DNA from: Kineococcus gynurae
GTDB taxonomy: Bacteria; Actinomycetota; Actinomycetes; Actinomycetales; Kineococcaceae
Assembly (NCBI RefSeq): GCF_050871315.1
Contig: NZ_JBJLRE010000002.1
DNA: 64,000 nucleotides
Reading direction: 5' to 3' (one strand)
Shown here: piece by piece, positions 27,949 through 37,660 of the stretch
Layout: the number at the start of each line of letters is the position of its first letter
Numbering within the stretch: the first letter of the stretch is position 1
Program-made: the position numbers and the translations under genes
Notes under the pieces: model-generated
Databases searched by the model: none
The model's input: the letters and a program-made list of their open reading frames with translations, nothing else
What the model was told of the DNA's origin: nothing

Positions 27949-28804
27949 GTCCGAGGTCGGGCCGGGCGGCGGGCTCCCGCACCCCGGGACGGGGGAGTGC
28001 TTCGACTCACCCGTACCGGCCGGTTCCGGCTGGCCGGGCGACCCGGCCCGTGGGGACGAGACCGCCGCGCGGACCGTGACCGACATCGACGCGCTCTCCC
28101 GGGCGACGGATCTGCCCGGTCTCGCGGCCCACGCCTCGGTCTGCCGGGCCTGTCCCCGCCTGGTCGCCTGGCGCGAGGAGGTGGCCGTCGGGAAACGTCG
28201 CGCCTACCGCGACCAGCCGTACTGGGGGCGACCCGTGCCGAGCCTCGGGACCGACCGCCCGCGGGTCCTCGTCGTCGGGCTCGCCCCGGCCGCGCACGGC
28301 GGGAACCGCACCGGGCGGATGTTCACCGGGGACGACTCCGGTGACTGGATCATCGGCGGTCTGCACCGGGCGGGGCTGGCCTCGCAGGCCGAGTCGGTCC
28401 ACGCCGCCGACGGGCTGACCCTGCCGCTCACCCGGATCGTCGCGCCCGTGCGGTGCGCCCCGCCGGACAACGCCCCGACCCCCGCCGAGCGCGACACCTG
28501 TGCCCACTGGCTCGACGCCGAGCTCCGCCTCGTCGAGCGCGACGTCCGCGTCGTCGTCGCGCTCGGCGCCTTCGCCTGGGCCGCGGTCCTGGGCGCCACC
28601 CGGCGGGCCGGGCGGCCGGTGCCGCGCCCGCAGCCCCGCTTCGGCCACGGGGCCGAGGTCGCCCTCCCGCTCGGGGGTCCCGCCCCGGCCACGCTGCTCG
28701 GCAGCTACCACGTGAGCCGGCAGAACACCGCCACCGGCCGCCTCACCCGCCCGATGCTCGACGCCGTCCTCACCCGCGCGGCCACCCTCGCCACGCCCCC
28801 CTGA
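27944..28804 (+). CDS. Type-5 (UdgB-like) uracil-DNA glycosylase
   Basis: A family-5 uracil-DNA glycosylase of up to 286 residues, an iron-sulfur enzyme that removes uracil and other deaminated bases. Diagnostic segments are CRACPRLVAWREEVA (two of the cluster cysteines), VVGLAPAAHGGNRTGRMF (active-site motif with GLAPAAHG), APVRCAPPDNAPT and ERDTCAHWLDAEL (the other cysteines), and LLGSYHVSRQNTATGRLT (base-flipping loop). The first 45 residues from the GTG at 27944 are Gly/Pro-rich and not conserved, so a GTG at 28076 is an equally good start. The upstream tandem repeat may have created the earlier one. Confidence 0.88.
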   Translation: MTSEVGPGGGLPHPGTGECFDSPVPAGSGWPGDPARGDETAARTVTDIDALSRATDLPGLAAHASVCRACPRLVAWREEVAVGKRRAYRDQPYWGRPVPSLGTDRPRVLVVGLAPAAHGGNRTGRMFTGDDSGDWIIGGLHRAGLASQAESVHAADGLTLPLTRIVAPVRCAPPDNAPTPAERDTCAHWLDAELRLVERDVRVVVALGAFAWAAVLGATRRAGRPVPRPQPRFGHGAEVALPLGGPAPATLLGSYHVSRQNTATGRLTRPMLDAVLTRAATLATPP

Positions 28805-28867
28805 CCCGCCCGGGGCCCGTGGCCCGCGGGGGTCGCGTCGTTGCCGGGGTGGACGGCGGCGCGTCAC

Positions 28868-28873
28868 TACAGT
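28868..28873 (+). promoter_or_regulatory. -10 box of a leaderless promoter (TACAGT)
   Basis: A TACAGT hexamer lies 6 nt before the ATG at 28880, so the message probably begins at or near the start codon. Confidence 0.5.
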
Positions 28874-28879
28874 CGGTCC

Positions 28880-30151
28880 ATGGCCGCGCCCGTCTCCCCG
28901 CCGCGCATCCTCGTCGTGGGCGGGGGTGGCCCCGACGGGGGGCTCGCCGGTCCCGCGGTGGCCGCCGCGCTGGCCCGTCGGCTGGCTCCCCGGGAGGCCT
29001 CGATCAGTCTGGTGCGCCCGCCGGCCCCGGTGACCGACCTCGACCTGCTCGCCGACGTGGTCGTCGGGGCCCTCCGCCCGTCGCGGGTCTCGCGCGAGCT
29101 GTCGGAGACGGACCTGGCGGCCGACCTCGCCGCGGTCGAGGAGCTGCCGGGTCGGCTGGCGCACCTCGACCACACCCACCGCGTCGCCCGGTGGCGGCCG
29201 GTCTCCGGGCCCGAGCGCGCCCTGCACTACGACGTGCTGGTCCTGGCCACCCCGCCCCGACCGCCGGTCGGGCACGAGGTGCCCGCGGATCTCACCGAGC
29301 TCGCCGACGCGACCGGGGCGGAGGAGCTGCGCCACCGTCTGGAGGCCGCGCTGGACCGGGCGGACGCGAGCCGCGACCCCGAGGTGCGCGACCGGGCGCT
29401 CACCGTCGTCGTCCGGGGCGCGGGAACCCCCGCCGTCCGCCTGGCCGCGGCGTGCGTGCACGTCCTGCGGCAGGGTGCGCTGAGCCGGAACAGCCTGCGG
29501 CGCACCGATGTCCGGGTCCTCCTGCGTTGCCCGGGCCCGCTGCTGCCCACCGACCCGGACTTCGGGGTCGAGGTGGGCGCCCGGCTGCGGGACGTCGGGG
29601 TCGAGGTCCGCATCGAGGGGGCGGACGGGTCGGGGACGCCCGAGGCCGCCGACGTGCGGGTGGCCCTGCCCGCGGCGGGGGCCGACGCGGGCGGGCCCGT
29701 CGTGCTCGACGCCGACCTGGCGGCGCTGCGCACCGAACCGTCGCTGGACGCCGACCTGCGCCTGACCGGCCTGGACGCGGCCTGGGGCATCCCCGGGGGT
29801 GGCGGCCCTCGCGCGGTCCGGCACGCGGCCGAGGCGGTCGCGGCGAACGTGGTGGCCGAGCTGCACGGCGGGAGGAGCGAGGACTACCGGGCGCCGACGG
29901 CCCTGCCGGTCGTCGGCCTGACCCCCGGCCGGGGGCTGGCCCGCGTCGCCGGTCTGACGGTGGCCGGGCGAGCGGCCGGGGCCCTGGACCGGGTGCGGAC
30001 GCTGGTCGAGCTGCCGACCGCGCGGCGCCGCGCCGCCGTGCTGGGCGGGTGGGCGCGCGGGGGGTGGGCCTCCCGACGGTCCGGGCGGACGGGGCGGGAC
30101 GCCGTCCCGGTCGACCCGTTCGTGGCCGCGGCGCCCGGCGTGGAAGCATGA
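28880..30151 (+). CDS. Degenerate NDH-2-like pyridine nucleotide-disulfide oxidoreductase
   Basis: A protein of about 423 residues that resembles type II NADH dehydrogenases/FAD-dependent oxidoreductases in layout. It has an N-terminal Rossmann strand (ILVVGGGGPDGG), YDVLVLATPPRPPVG, a second nucleotide-binding stretch (LTVVVRGAGTPAVRLAAAC) and a late PTALPVVGLTPGRGLARVAG. The motifs are worn: the first loop is not a clean GxGxxG and no redox-active Cys pair is seen. It may be a divergent or non-catalytic member. The ATG at 28880 follows a -10-like TACAGT directly; the frame opens at 28841. The gene ends 14 bp before tRNA-Leu. Confidence 0.6.
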   Translation: MAAPVSPPRILVVGGGGPDGGLAGPAVAAALARRLAPREASISLVRPPAPVTDLDLLADVVVGALRPSRVSRELSETDLAADLAAVEELPGRLAHLDHTHRVARWRPVSGPERALHYDVLVLATPPRPPVGHEVPADLTELADATGAEELRHRLEAALDRADASRDPEVRDRALTVVVRGAGTPAVRLAAACVHVLRQGALSRNSLRRTDVRVLLRCPGPLLPTDPDFGVEVGARLRDVGVEVRIEGADGSGTPEAADVRVALPAAGADAGGPVVLDADLAALRTEPSLDADLRLTGLDAAWGIPGGGGPRAVRHAAEAVAANVVAELHGGRSEDYRAPTALPVVGLTPGRGLARVAGLTVAGRAAGALDRVRTLVELPTARRRAAVLGGWARGGWASRRSGRTGRDAVPVDPFVAAAPGVEA

Positions 30152-30165
30152 CCGCGTCCGCTCCC

Positions 30166-30249
30166 GCCCGGGTGGCGTAACTGGTAGGCGCACGGGGCTT
30201 AAACCCCCGGGCCGTTCGCGGCGTGCGGGTTCGAGCCCCGTCCCGGGTA
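30166..30249 (+). tRNA. tRNA-Leu (anticodon UAA)
   Basis: An 84-nt class II tRNA. The 7-bp acceptor stem is 30166-30172 with 30242-30248 (the end pair is G-U) and the discriminator is A at 30249. The anticodon stem CGGGG/CCCCG encloses the loop CTTAAAC, giving anticodon UAA. A long variable arm and a T-loop TTCGAGC are present. It reads the UUA codon, which is very rare at this GC content; in Streptomyces the same tRNA is the developmental regulator bldA. No 3' CCA is encoded. Confidence 0.93.
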
Positions 30250-30342
30250 CGAGGTGACGATCAGGTCACGACGGTGCGGCCGGGAACCCCGGACGGGGTC
30301 CCGGCGTTGCACCGGACAAGAAACTCGACTCCCGGGGGAGCC

Positions 30343-31173
30343 ATGCGCAGCAGCAACCCGATCTTCAGCCGCAACAACGAGTGGCAGGGCAAGGGTGGGT
30401 ACGCCACCTTCGACGCCCACGGTCGCGGCGGAGCCCGTTCCACCGCGCCGGCCGACGCCTCCGCCTCGACGCTGGAGGACTGGTACCGCAAGCCGTCCGC
30501 GACGCCCGCCCAGTCCGGGCGGATGACCCTGGACGACGTCGTCGTCCGGACCGCGATGCTCTTCGTCGTGCTCCTGGTCGGCGCCGCGGCCGGGTTCTTC
30601 TTCGTCCCGAACCTCGGCATCGCCATCGTCGCGGCGCTCGTCGCGATGGGTCTCGGCCTCTGGGCGTCGATGTCCAAGAAGGTGCGCCCGGGCGTCATGT
30701 TCGCCTACGCCGCCCTGGAGGGCGTCTTCGTCGGGGCGATCAGCGGGGCCTACGCGAGCCTCTACGAGGGCATCGTCGGCCAGGCCGTCGTCGGCACGCT
30801 GTGCGCCTTCACCGCGATGCTGCTGGCCTACAAGTTCGGCCTGATCAAGGCGACCGCGCGCTTCACCAAGGTCCTGCTCGTCGCCACCCTCGGGTACCTG
30901 ATCTTCGGCCTCGTCAACCTGCTGCTGGCCTCGTTCACCAGCTGGACCAGCGTCTACGCCGGGGGCGGCCCGCTCGCCATCGGCATCAGCGCCCTCGGCG
31001 TCGTCCTCGCCTCGCTGTTCCTCATCCTCGACTTCAGCTACATCGAGCAGGGGATCCGCAACGGGTTGCCGCAGAAGGAGGCGTGGCGCGCGGGCTTCGG
31101 TCTCATGGTCACCCTCGTGTGGCTGTACCTGGAGATGCTGCGGCTCATCGCCATCCTCCGCGGCAACGACTGA
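30343..31173 (+). CDS. Bax1-I (YccA/YbhL-like) membrane protein
   Basis: A 276-residue membrane protein of the Bax inhibitor-1 family, YccA-like actinobacterial branch. A soluble N-terminus begins MRSSNPIFSRNNEW and ends at about residue 64. About seven hydrophobic segments follow, with the family marks LEGVFVGAISGAYASLYEGI and LDFSYIEQGIRNGLP (the conserved acidic residues of the pH-sensing calcium leak). Bacterial relatives conduct calcium or guard membrane protease FtsH. Which applies here is not known. The ATG follows GGGGGAG closely. It is downstream of tRNA-Leu, probably with its own promoter. Confidence 0.87.
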   Translation: MRSSNPIFSRNNEWQGKGGYATFDAHGRGGARSTAPADASASTLEDWYRKPSATPAQSGRMTLDDVVVRTAMLFVVLLVGAAAGFFFVPNLGIAIVAALVAMGLGLWASMSKKVRPGVMFAYAALEGVFVGAISGAYASLYEGIVGQAVVGTLCAFTAMLLAYKFGLIKATARFTKVLLVATLGYLIFGLVNLLLASFTSWTSVYAGGGPLAIGISALGVVLASLFLILDFSYIEQGIRNGLPQKEAWRAGFGLMVTLVWLYLEMLRLIAILRGND

Positions 31174-31189
31174 CGTCCCCGCGACCGGC

Positions 31190-31534
31190 ATGAGCACCCC
31201 GGAGCTCGGTCCGTCGGCCCCCGCGGCCGCACGGGCCGAGCTTCGTCGTTCCCTGGACCTGCTCGTCGACCGGATCCGCGCGATGCCGCTGAGCCGGCTC
31301 GAACGCGCCCCCGAGGGCGCGGGCACGACGCGTGCCGCGGCCGTCGGCGCCGCGGCGCAGCGGTTGGCCGACCTCGCGGCCGCCGCCGAGGGACGACCGC
31401 GCCGGGAGCTGCCCGGTCTCGCCACGCACGGTCTCGGGGACCAGCTCGCGGTGGTCGGCGGGGACGCGCTGACCCACGGGGCGCCCTCCGCCGACGTCGA
31501 GACGGTCCTGGTCGGCCTGCGGCGCTCGCTCTGA
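31190..31534 (+). CDS. Hypothetical protein, 114 aa
   Basis: An Ala/Arg/Leu-rich, mostly helical protein of 114 residues that I do not recognise. Two helices (AAARAELRRSLDLLVDRIRAM and AAAVGAAAQRLADLAAAAEG) precede a segment HGLGDQLAVVGGDALTHG. It is soluble, with no signal peptide. It begins 16 bp after the Bax1-I gene and ends before a terminator hairpin, so it is probably co-transcribed with that gene. Codon use matches the neighbours, which supports a real gene. Confidence 0.6.
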   Translation: MSTPELGPSAPAAARAELRRSLDLLVDRIRAMPLSRLERAPEGAGTTRAAAVGAAAQRLADLAAAAEGRPRRELPGLATHGLGDQLAVVGGDALTHGAPSADVETVLVGLRRSL

Positions 31535-31538
31535 GGAG

Positions 31539-31559
31539 CGCGGAGGGCCACCCTCCGCG
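31539..31559 (+). terminator. Terminator hairpin before cbs
   Basis: A 9-bp perfect stem CGCGGAGGG/CCCTCCGCG (31539-31547 with 31551-31559) with a 3-nt loop lies 5 bp after the stop of the 114-aa gene. Confidence 0.6.
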
Positions 31560-31565
31560 TCCTGC

Positions 31566-31571
31566 GACAAT
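31566..31571 (+). promoter_or_regulatory. -10 box of a leaderless cbs promoter (GACAAT)
   Basis: A GACAAT hexamer lies 6 nt before the cbs ATG and just after the upstream terminator. Confidence 0.45.
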
Positions 31572-31577
31572 GCCGTC

Positions 31578-32945
<1,368 letters not shown>

Positions 32946-32950
32946 CGTCC

Positions 32951-33418
32951 GTGCTCTCACCCGGGGGCGGGTCCACCGTCCGGATCCGCACCCGGGTCCC
33001 GGCGCCGCCGGAACAGGTCCACGACGCCTGCCTGGACATGGACCTGCACCGCGCGTCGCTGGCCGGCAGCGCGGAGACGGCGACCACGAGTTCCGGCTCG
33101 GCGCGGCTGGGGGTCGGGGACGAGGTCACCTTCTCCGCCCGCCACCTCGGTCGCCGCTGGTCGATGACGGCGCGGGTGACCGAGGGGGACCGGCCGCACC
33201 GCTTCGTCGACGAGCAGGTCCGCGGTCCGTTCGGGTCGTTCCGACACGTCCACGAGTTCCGCGCCGACGGCGGCGGCGGAACCGTCATGACCGACGAGGT
33301 GACGTTCCGCCCGCCGTTGCCGCCCCTCGGCCTCGTCGCCGTGCCCGTGCTGCGCTGGTACCTGCGCCGCCTGCTCCGGCGCCGGGCGCGGTTCCTCGCG
33401 CGGCGGTTCGATCAGTAG
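32951..33418 (+). CDS. SRPBCC-family protein
   Basis: A 155-residue START-like protein. TVRIRTRVPAPPEQVHDACLDMDLH gives the first strand and helix, GVGDEVTFSARHLGRRWSM the middle sheet, and a basic C-terminal helix (RWYLRRLLRRRARFLARRFD) closes the fold. Members such as CoxG-like and cyclase/dehydrase proteins bind small hydrophobic ligands, and the role here is open. GTG start 6 bp after cbs, so it is likely part of the same message. Its 3' end overlaps the end of the converging permease gene by 7 bp. Confidence 0.7.
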   Translation: MLSPGGGSTVRIRTRVPAPPEQVHDACLDMDLHRASLAGSAETATTSSGSARLGVGDEVTFSARHLGRRWSMTARVTEGDRPHRFVDEQVRGPFGSFRHVHEFRADGGGGTVMTDEVTFRPPLPPLGLVAVPVLRWYLRRLLRRRARFLARRFDQ

Positions 33419-34629
33419 CGGATGGCGTCGATGACCTTGGCTCGCACGGCCATGGTGGCCGGGATCAGCCCGGCCAGGGCGCCGATGGCGGTCGCGGCCA
33501 GCAGCCCCTCGAGCGCCGCCGACACCGGGAAGGGCGGGACGTCGGTCAGCGAGAGCTCCGCCGGCAGGATCAGGTCCAACGGCAGGTTGGAGATGATCGC
33601 GACCGAGATCCCGACCGCCACCAGCCCGGCGACGAACGTGGCCACGACGCTCTCCAGCAGCACCGCGAAGAACACCCGCCGGGAGGTGGCCCCGAAACTG
33701 CGCCGGACGCCGATCTCCCGGATGCGCTGGCGGACCGTGACCAGACCGACGTTGAGCACCCCGATCCCGCCGAGCAGCAGCGCGAAGTAGCCGATGACCC
33801 GCAGCCCGATCGAGAGCACCAGGTCGAGGACGCCGAGCGCCTGCCCGCTGTCCGCGCGGTAGACCGAACCCAAGAATCCCGGCACGGCCGAGTTCAGCTC
33901 GTTCTGCAGGGCCGCCACCAACGCCTCGCTGTCGGCCTCGGGGACCCAGAGCTCCATCGACGGCGGGCCGGTCGTGGTCGGGTCCACGAGCTGCCAGCGG
34001 CTGAGCGCCGAGTTGAGGACGTAACCGGCCGGGACGTCGGGGTCGCTGAAGGGCGGGTCGGCCAGGCCGACCACGGTCGCGGTGACCGGGACGGGCCCGG
34101 CCAGGACGACGGTCGGGGGTGCGGCCGGGTCGAAACCGCCGAGCGCGTCGGCGAAGGCCGCGTTGACGACGAGGCGCGGGGCGTAGGCGGCGGCGTCCCC
34201 CGCGTCGAACCAGCGGCCGGCGCTCGGCAGGGTCCGGTGCATGGTCCCGTAGGCGGGGTCCACCCCGGTGAGCTGGACGGACATCGCCCCGGAGGGGAAT
34301 CGCACGATGGTCCCCGAGGACTGCGTGACCAGCCCGTTCCACCGGATCTCGTGGCGTTCGGCGACCTCCCGCAACGCCTGGACCACCTCGGCGTTCTGCG
34401 TCGCGGAGACGGTGGGCCCCACGGGGTAGAGGTTCGCGGTCAGCGTGGCCGGTCGCCCGGAACTCCGCTCGAAACTCTCCCCGAGGGTCTGCCGGGCCAT
34501 GTCGCCGACGGCGGTGATCGTCGTCATCGCGAACACGGCGAGGAACACGCCGACCAGCGAGAGGATCACCCGGACCCGGTGGACCCGGACCTCGCCCCAG
34601 GCCTCGACCAGTGCGGCCACGAACCCCAT
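33412..34629 (-). CDS. MacB/FtsX-type ABC transporter permease
   Basis: A 405-residue permease of the MacB-FtsX family (PF02687 with a MacB_PCD periplasmic domain). An N-terminal span (VILSLVGVFLAVFAMTTITAV, about 20-40), a 230-residue outer domain and three C-terminal spans (about 278-300, 330-352 and 370-392) give the usual four-span plan. The cytoplasmic loop VRQRIREIGVRRSFGAT is the hallmark coupling helix. It acts with the ATPase encoded directly upstream (TAG and ATG abut at 34629-34630) and the adaptor before that. Such tripartite sets expel peptides, antibiotics or lipids. The substrate is unknown. Confidence 0.88.
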   Translation of the reverse strand: MGFVAALVEAWGEVRVHRVRVILSLVGVFLAVFAMTTITAVGDMARQTLGESFERSSGRPATLTANLYPVGPTVSATQNAEVVQALREVAERHEIRWNGLVTQSSGTIVRFPSGAMSVQLTGVDPAYGTMHRTLPSAGRWFDAGDAAAYAPRLVVNAAFADALGGFDPAAPPTVVLAGPVPVTATVVGLADPPFSDPDVPAGYVLNSALSRWQLVDPTTTGPPSMELWVPEADSEALVAALQNELNSAVPGFLGSVYRADSGQALGVLDLVLSIGLRVIGYFALLLGGIGVLNVGLVTVRQRIREIGVRRSFGATSRRVFFAVLLESVVATFVAGLVAVGISVAIISNLPLDLILPAELSLTDVPPFPVSAALEGLLAATAIGALAGLIPATMAVRAKVIDAIRY

Positions 34630-35361
34630 CTAGACCGTCTCCCGGTGCGCGGTGGCGTCGGCCACGGCGTCGGCGTCGAGCGGGGAGAGGACCCCGTGGT
34701 CGAGCCGGAACCGTCGGTCGGCCCGGGCGGCCACAGAGAGGTCGTGGGTGATGGTGACCAACGTGGTGCCGTCGTCGCGGACGAGTTCCTCCAGGACGTC
34801 CATGACCGCCGAGCCGGTGTCGACGTCGAGGGCCCCGGTGGGTTCGTCGGCCAGCAGCACCCGCGGTCGGCGGACCAGGGACCGGGCTAGGGCGACGCGT
34901 TGCTGCTCCCCGCCCGACAACGTCTCCGGCATCGCGTCGACCCGCCCGCCGAGGCCGACGCGGTCGAGCATGTCCCGCGCGATCCGCTTGCGCTGCAGGA
35001 ATTCACGGGTAGACCCGTAGAACAACGGCGACGCGGTGTTCTCGGTCGCGGTGCGCCCGGGGAGGAGGTTGAACTGCTGGAAGACGAACCCGAAGGTCGC
35101 GCCCCGGAGCTTGGCGGTGGCCCGCGCCGACAACCCGGCGACGGACCGACCGTCGAGCAGGTACTCCCCGCCGGTGGGGGAGTCCAGCAGGCCCATCAGG
35201 TTGAGCAGGGTCGACTTCCCGGAACCGGACCGACCGACGACGGCGACGTGCTCCCCGCGGGCGATGTCGAGGTCCACGCCGGTGAGGATGCGGAGGTCGG
35301 AACCGTCGGGCAGCCGCACGGTCCGGTCCACCGCCCGCAGCGAGATCACGGGCTCGTCCAT
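34630..35361 (-). CDS. MacB/LolD-type ABC transporter ATP-binding protein
   Basis: A 243-residue ABC ATPase of the MacB/LolD class. It has Walker A VGRSGSGKSTLLNL (about 41-54), the Q-loop in FGFVFQQFNLLPG, the signature LSGGEQQRVALARSL, Walker B PRVLLADEPTGALD and the H-loop TLVTITHDLSVAARADR. It powers the permease encoded immediately downstream. The adaptor gene's stop overlaps this ATG by one base (TGATG), so all three are translated together. Confidence 0.94.
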   Translation of the reverse strand: MDEPVISLRAVDRTVRLPDGSDLRILTGVDLDIARGEHVAVVGRSGSGKSTLLNLMGLLDSPTGGEYLLDGRSVAGLSARATAKLRGATFGFVFQQFNLLPGRTATENTASPLFYGSTREFLQRKRIARDMLDRVGLGGRVDAMPETLSGGEQQRVALARSLVRRPRVLLADEPTGALDVDTGSAVMDVLEELVRDDGTTLVTITHDLSVAARADRRFRLDHGVLSPLDADAVADATAHRETV

Positions 35362-36425
35362 CAGCCGTAGATCCCGCCCGGGGCGTAGGGGTCCTGGACG
35401 GTGTCGTCACCGGGGGCGAACTGCAGGATCCGGGCCCCCTCCTCGACCCCGCCGGTGATCTCGACGTTCACGCCGTCGGTCAGGCCGAGGGTCACGGGCG
35501 TCTCCGTCTGCGCGCCGTCGTCGCCGAGGACCCACACCGCACCGTTGTCGACGCGCCCACGGACCGCGGTGACCGGCGCGAGCAGCACCCCGGTGGCCCG
35601 GCCGGCCGTGATGTCCAGGGTGGCGCTCAGGCCCGCGAACACCCGGACGTCCGCGGGCACCCGGCAGGAGACGCGGGCCCCGGTCAGGGTGTCGGTCGGT
35701 GCGGAGAACGGGTCGACGAACCCCTGCTGGTCCGCGCCGTCGTCGCCCGACCCCGCCGCCGGGGTCCCGGTGGTCAGGTCGGTGCAGGAGAAGGTGCCCG
35801 GCCCGCCGGGGACGGTCACCTCCGCCGACGTCGGCGGGGAGAGGAGACGGAACTGCTGCTCCTGGGTGAGGCTCCCGGCGGCGGTCAACGTCCCGGGGGA
35901 GACCCGCGCGACCTCCTGCCCCACGGTCACGTCCTGCTGCGGCAGCACGTCCAGGGTGGTGAGGGTCCCGGGGCCGGTGGCGGTGACGGTGACCGTCCGG
36001 GTCCGGGGCACCGCGGGGGCGGTGGCCGCGGCGTCGGGGGCGCCCGACGTGGTGCCCGACGTGGTGGCCGTCTCCTCGACCGGCACGACGACGGTGAACA
36101 GCGGCGTCCCCTGCTCCACGACGTCGCCGACCGCCACGCGCACCCGCCCGACCTGACCGGCGGCGGTCGACTTCACCACGGTGGCGGCGTCGGCCTCGAT
36201 GGTCCCGGTGACCGAGACGGTGTTCACCACGTCGCCCCGCGTCACGCTCGCCTCGGGGGAGTCGAGGACCGCCGACGGGCTCGCCGGGCCACCCTCGTCG
36301 GCGCGGGCGTCGGGCCGGAAGAACGCCAGGTAGACGAGGGCGACCGCGATGACCGCCCACACCAGCAACCGCAGCGTCGGGAACACGTACCCGCGGACGA
36401 CTCCTGCCTCGGTCCCCCTGGCCAC
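35361..36425 (-). CDS. Membrane-fusion (HlyD/MacA-like) adaptor of the ABC exporter
   Basis: A 354-residue membrane-anchored protein with one N-terminal span (LRLLVWAVIAVALVYLAFF, about 19-37). A lipoyl/barrel-sandwich part (VNTVSVTGTIEADAATVVKS, GQVGRVRVAVGDVVEQGTPLF) and a beta-barrel domain follow (ATLDITAGRATGVLLAPVTAVRGR, then a V-W-V-L-G-D strand). It lacks the long coiled-coil hairpin of Gram-negative MacA and has instead a Thr/Ala-rich loop, as in Gram-positive adaptors. First gene of the exporter operon (adaptor, ATPase, permease). GTG start. The two-component genes just upstream in the same direction may control it. Confidence 0.82.
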   Translation of the reverse strand: MARGTEAGVVRGYVFPTLRLLVWAVIAVALVYLAFFRPDARADEGGPASPSAVLDSPEASVTRGDVVNTVSVTGTIEADAATVVKSTAAGQVGRVRVAVGDVVEQGTPLFTVVVPVEETATTSGTTSGAPDAAATAPAVPRTRTVTVTATGPGTLTTLDVLPQQDVTVGQEVARVSPGTLTAAGSLTQEQQFRLLSPPTSAEVTVPGGPGTFSCTDLTTGTPAAGSGDDGADQQGFVDPFSAPTDTLTGARVSCRVPADVRVFAGLSATLDITAGRATGVLLAPVTAVRGRVDNGAVWVLGDDGAQTETPVTLGLTDGVNVEITGGVEEGARILQFAPGDDTVQDPYAPGGIYG

Positions 36426-36522
36426 GCTCGAACCCCCGGTCGATCCACCTCGTCGGGCCCCGTGCCGGACCCGGCGAAACTAGCAGCGGGAGATCGCGTC
36501 GCGGGCCCGGACACGAGGGTCC

Positions 36523-36564
36523 GGGCGGGTGGTCTCGGGCGGGTGGGCTCGGGCGGGTGGGCTC
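36523..36564. repeat. Three tandem 14-bp repeats
   Basis: Three copies of GGGCGGGTGGNCTC (36523-36536, 36537-36550, 36551-36564; N is T in the first and G in the others) run into the stop codon of the kinase-like gene. They look like replication slippage. Confidence 0.8.
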
Positions 36565-37660
36565 AGGCGGGGTGCAGTTCCACCCAGAGCGACCCGGGGT
36601 GCAGGTCGAGCGTCATCCGCAGCGCCCCGGAGCGGGGCAGGACGAACTCCCGGGACCGTTCGACCGCGGCGGCGACGGCGTCGACCACCTCTGGTTCACC
36701 CTCGACCGCGATGGTGAGCGGGGTGCCCGACGGGGGCAGGCGGGTGGTGACCCGGCACCGGGCGGCGTGGACCAGGACGACGACGAGGGTGCCCCGTCCG
36801 GCCGCCAGCAGCTCGCCCGGGTCGGAGCCGGTGCGCCGGTCGTCGACGACGTCCACCTCGATGCCCCGGGCCCGGGCCACCCGCAGGGCGTCGCGGACGC
36901 GGGTGTCGACCAGCGCCCGGGCCCGCAGGTCGTCGCGCAGCTGCCGCTCCAGGGTCCGGGCCGCCCGGGCCGCCGTGTCCCAGGCCGCGTCGTCGTCGGG
37001 GGCGGTCCGCGCCACCGTCGACAGCAGGGGCACGACGGTCTGCTCCAGGTCCGTGCGCCGGGACCGGTCGCTGACGGCCCGCGCGGCCGTCGCGGCCCGC
37101 TCGGCGGCCACGCTCTCGACCTCCGAGGAGTACCGGGCCAGGGTCCGGGCCGTGGCGTCGAACAGGTGGCGGGCGGCGAGCGAGGCCGAGAGCCAGAGCA
37201 GGGCGGGCTGGTTCAGGGCCGCGATGGTCCCGCCCCGTGACCACGGCAGGTCCTCGGCGGTGAGCACGCCCGCGGTGATGACTCCCGCCGAGGCCAGCAC
37301 GGCGGCCACCGCGGGGAGGCGCCGGTGCCGCAGCACGAGGGCGACGACGATGATCTGACCGGCCCCCGGCCACCAGTTGGGGTAGGTCCGCCAGCTCTCC
37401 GGTTCCAGGAACGGCATGACCAGCAGACCGCTCAGCGGGACGACCGCGGCCGCCGCCCAGGCCGCCCGCCGCCCGAGCGCCAACGGGCGTCCGAGCAGCG
37501 GGCGCAGCAGGTACGCCGAGGTGCCGACCACGAGCAGGCAGGTGAGGGACATGAGGACCGGCTGGGTCGTCGCCCCCAGCCCGAGCAGGGTCACCAGGAC
37601 GGCGTGGGAGAAGAGCCAGAGCCCGGCTCCCACCAGGCAGGCGCGTTGCAGGGGGGTCAT
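36563..37660 (-). CDS. Histidine-kinase-like membrane protein lacking a visible ATPase domain
   Basis: A 365-residue protein with about five membrane spans in the first 185 residues, then a helical stretch (ARYSSEVESVAAERAATAA) like a dimerisation region and a degenerate C-terminal domain. In the C-terminal part I see no N-box (NxxxHA), DxGxG or GxGL motif, although the end (GSLWVELHP) has kinase-like strand texture. It overlaps the gene of a complete kinase (ATGA at 37657-37660). It may be a regulatory pseudokinase partnering that kinase, or a kinase that has lost catalysis. The stop codon lies in a tandem-repeat tract. Confidence 0.65.
   Translation of the reverse strand: MTPLQRACLVGAGLWLFSHAVLVTLLGLGATTQPVLMSLTCLLVVGTSAYLLRPLLGRPLALGRRAAWAAAAVVPLSGLLVMPFLEPESWRTYPNWWPGAGQIIVVALVLRHRRLPAVAAVLASAGVITAGVLTAEDLPWSRGGTIAALNQPALLWLSASLAARHLFDATARTLARYSSEVESVAAERAATAARAVSDRSRRTDLEQTVVPLLSTVARTAPDDDAAWDTAARAARTLERQLRDDLRARALVDTRVRDALRVARARGIEVDVVDDRRTGSDPGELLAAGRGTLVVVLVHAARCRVTTRLPPSGTPLTIAVEGEPEVVDAVAAAVERSREFVLPRSGALRMTLDLHPGSLWVELHPA

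Noticed and set aside
30166..30249. tRNA gene as an integration site (attB) for a mobile element
   Set aside because: No integrase gene or repeated tRNA 3' end is visible downstream. The Bax1-I gene that follows has normal composition.
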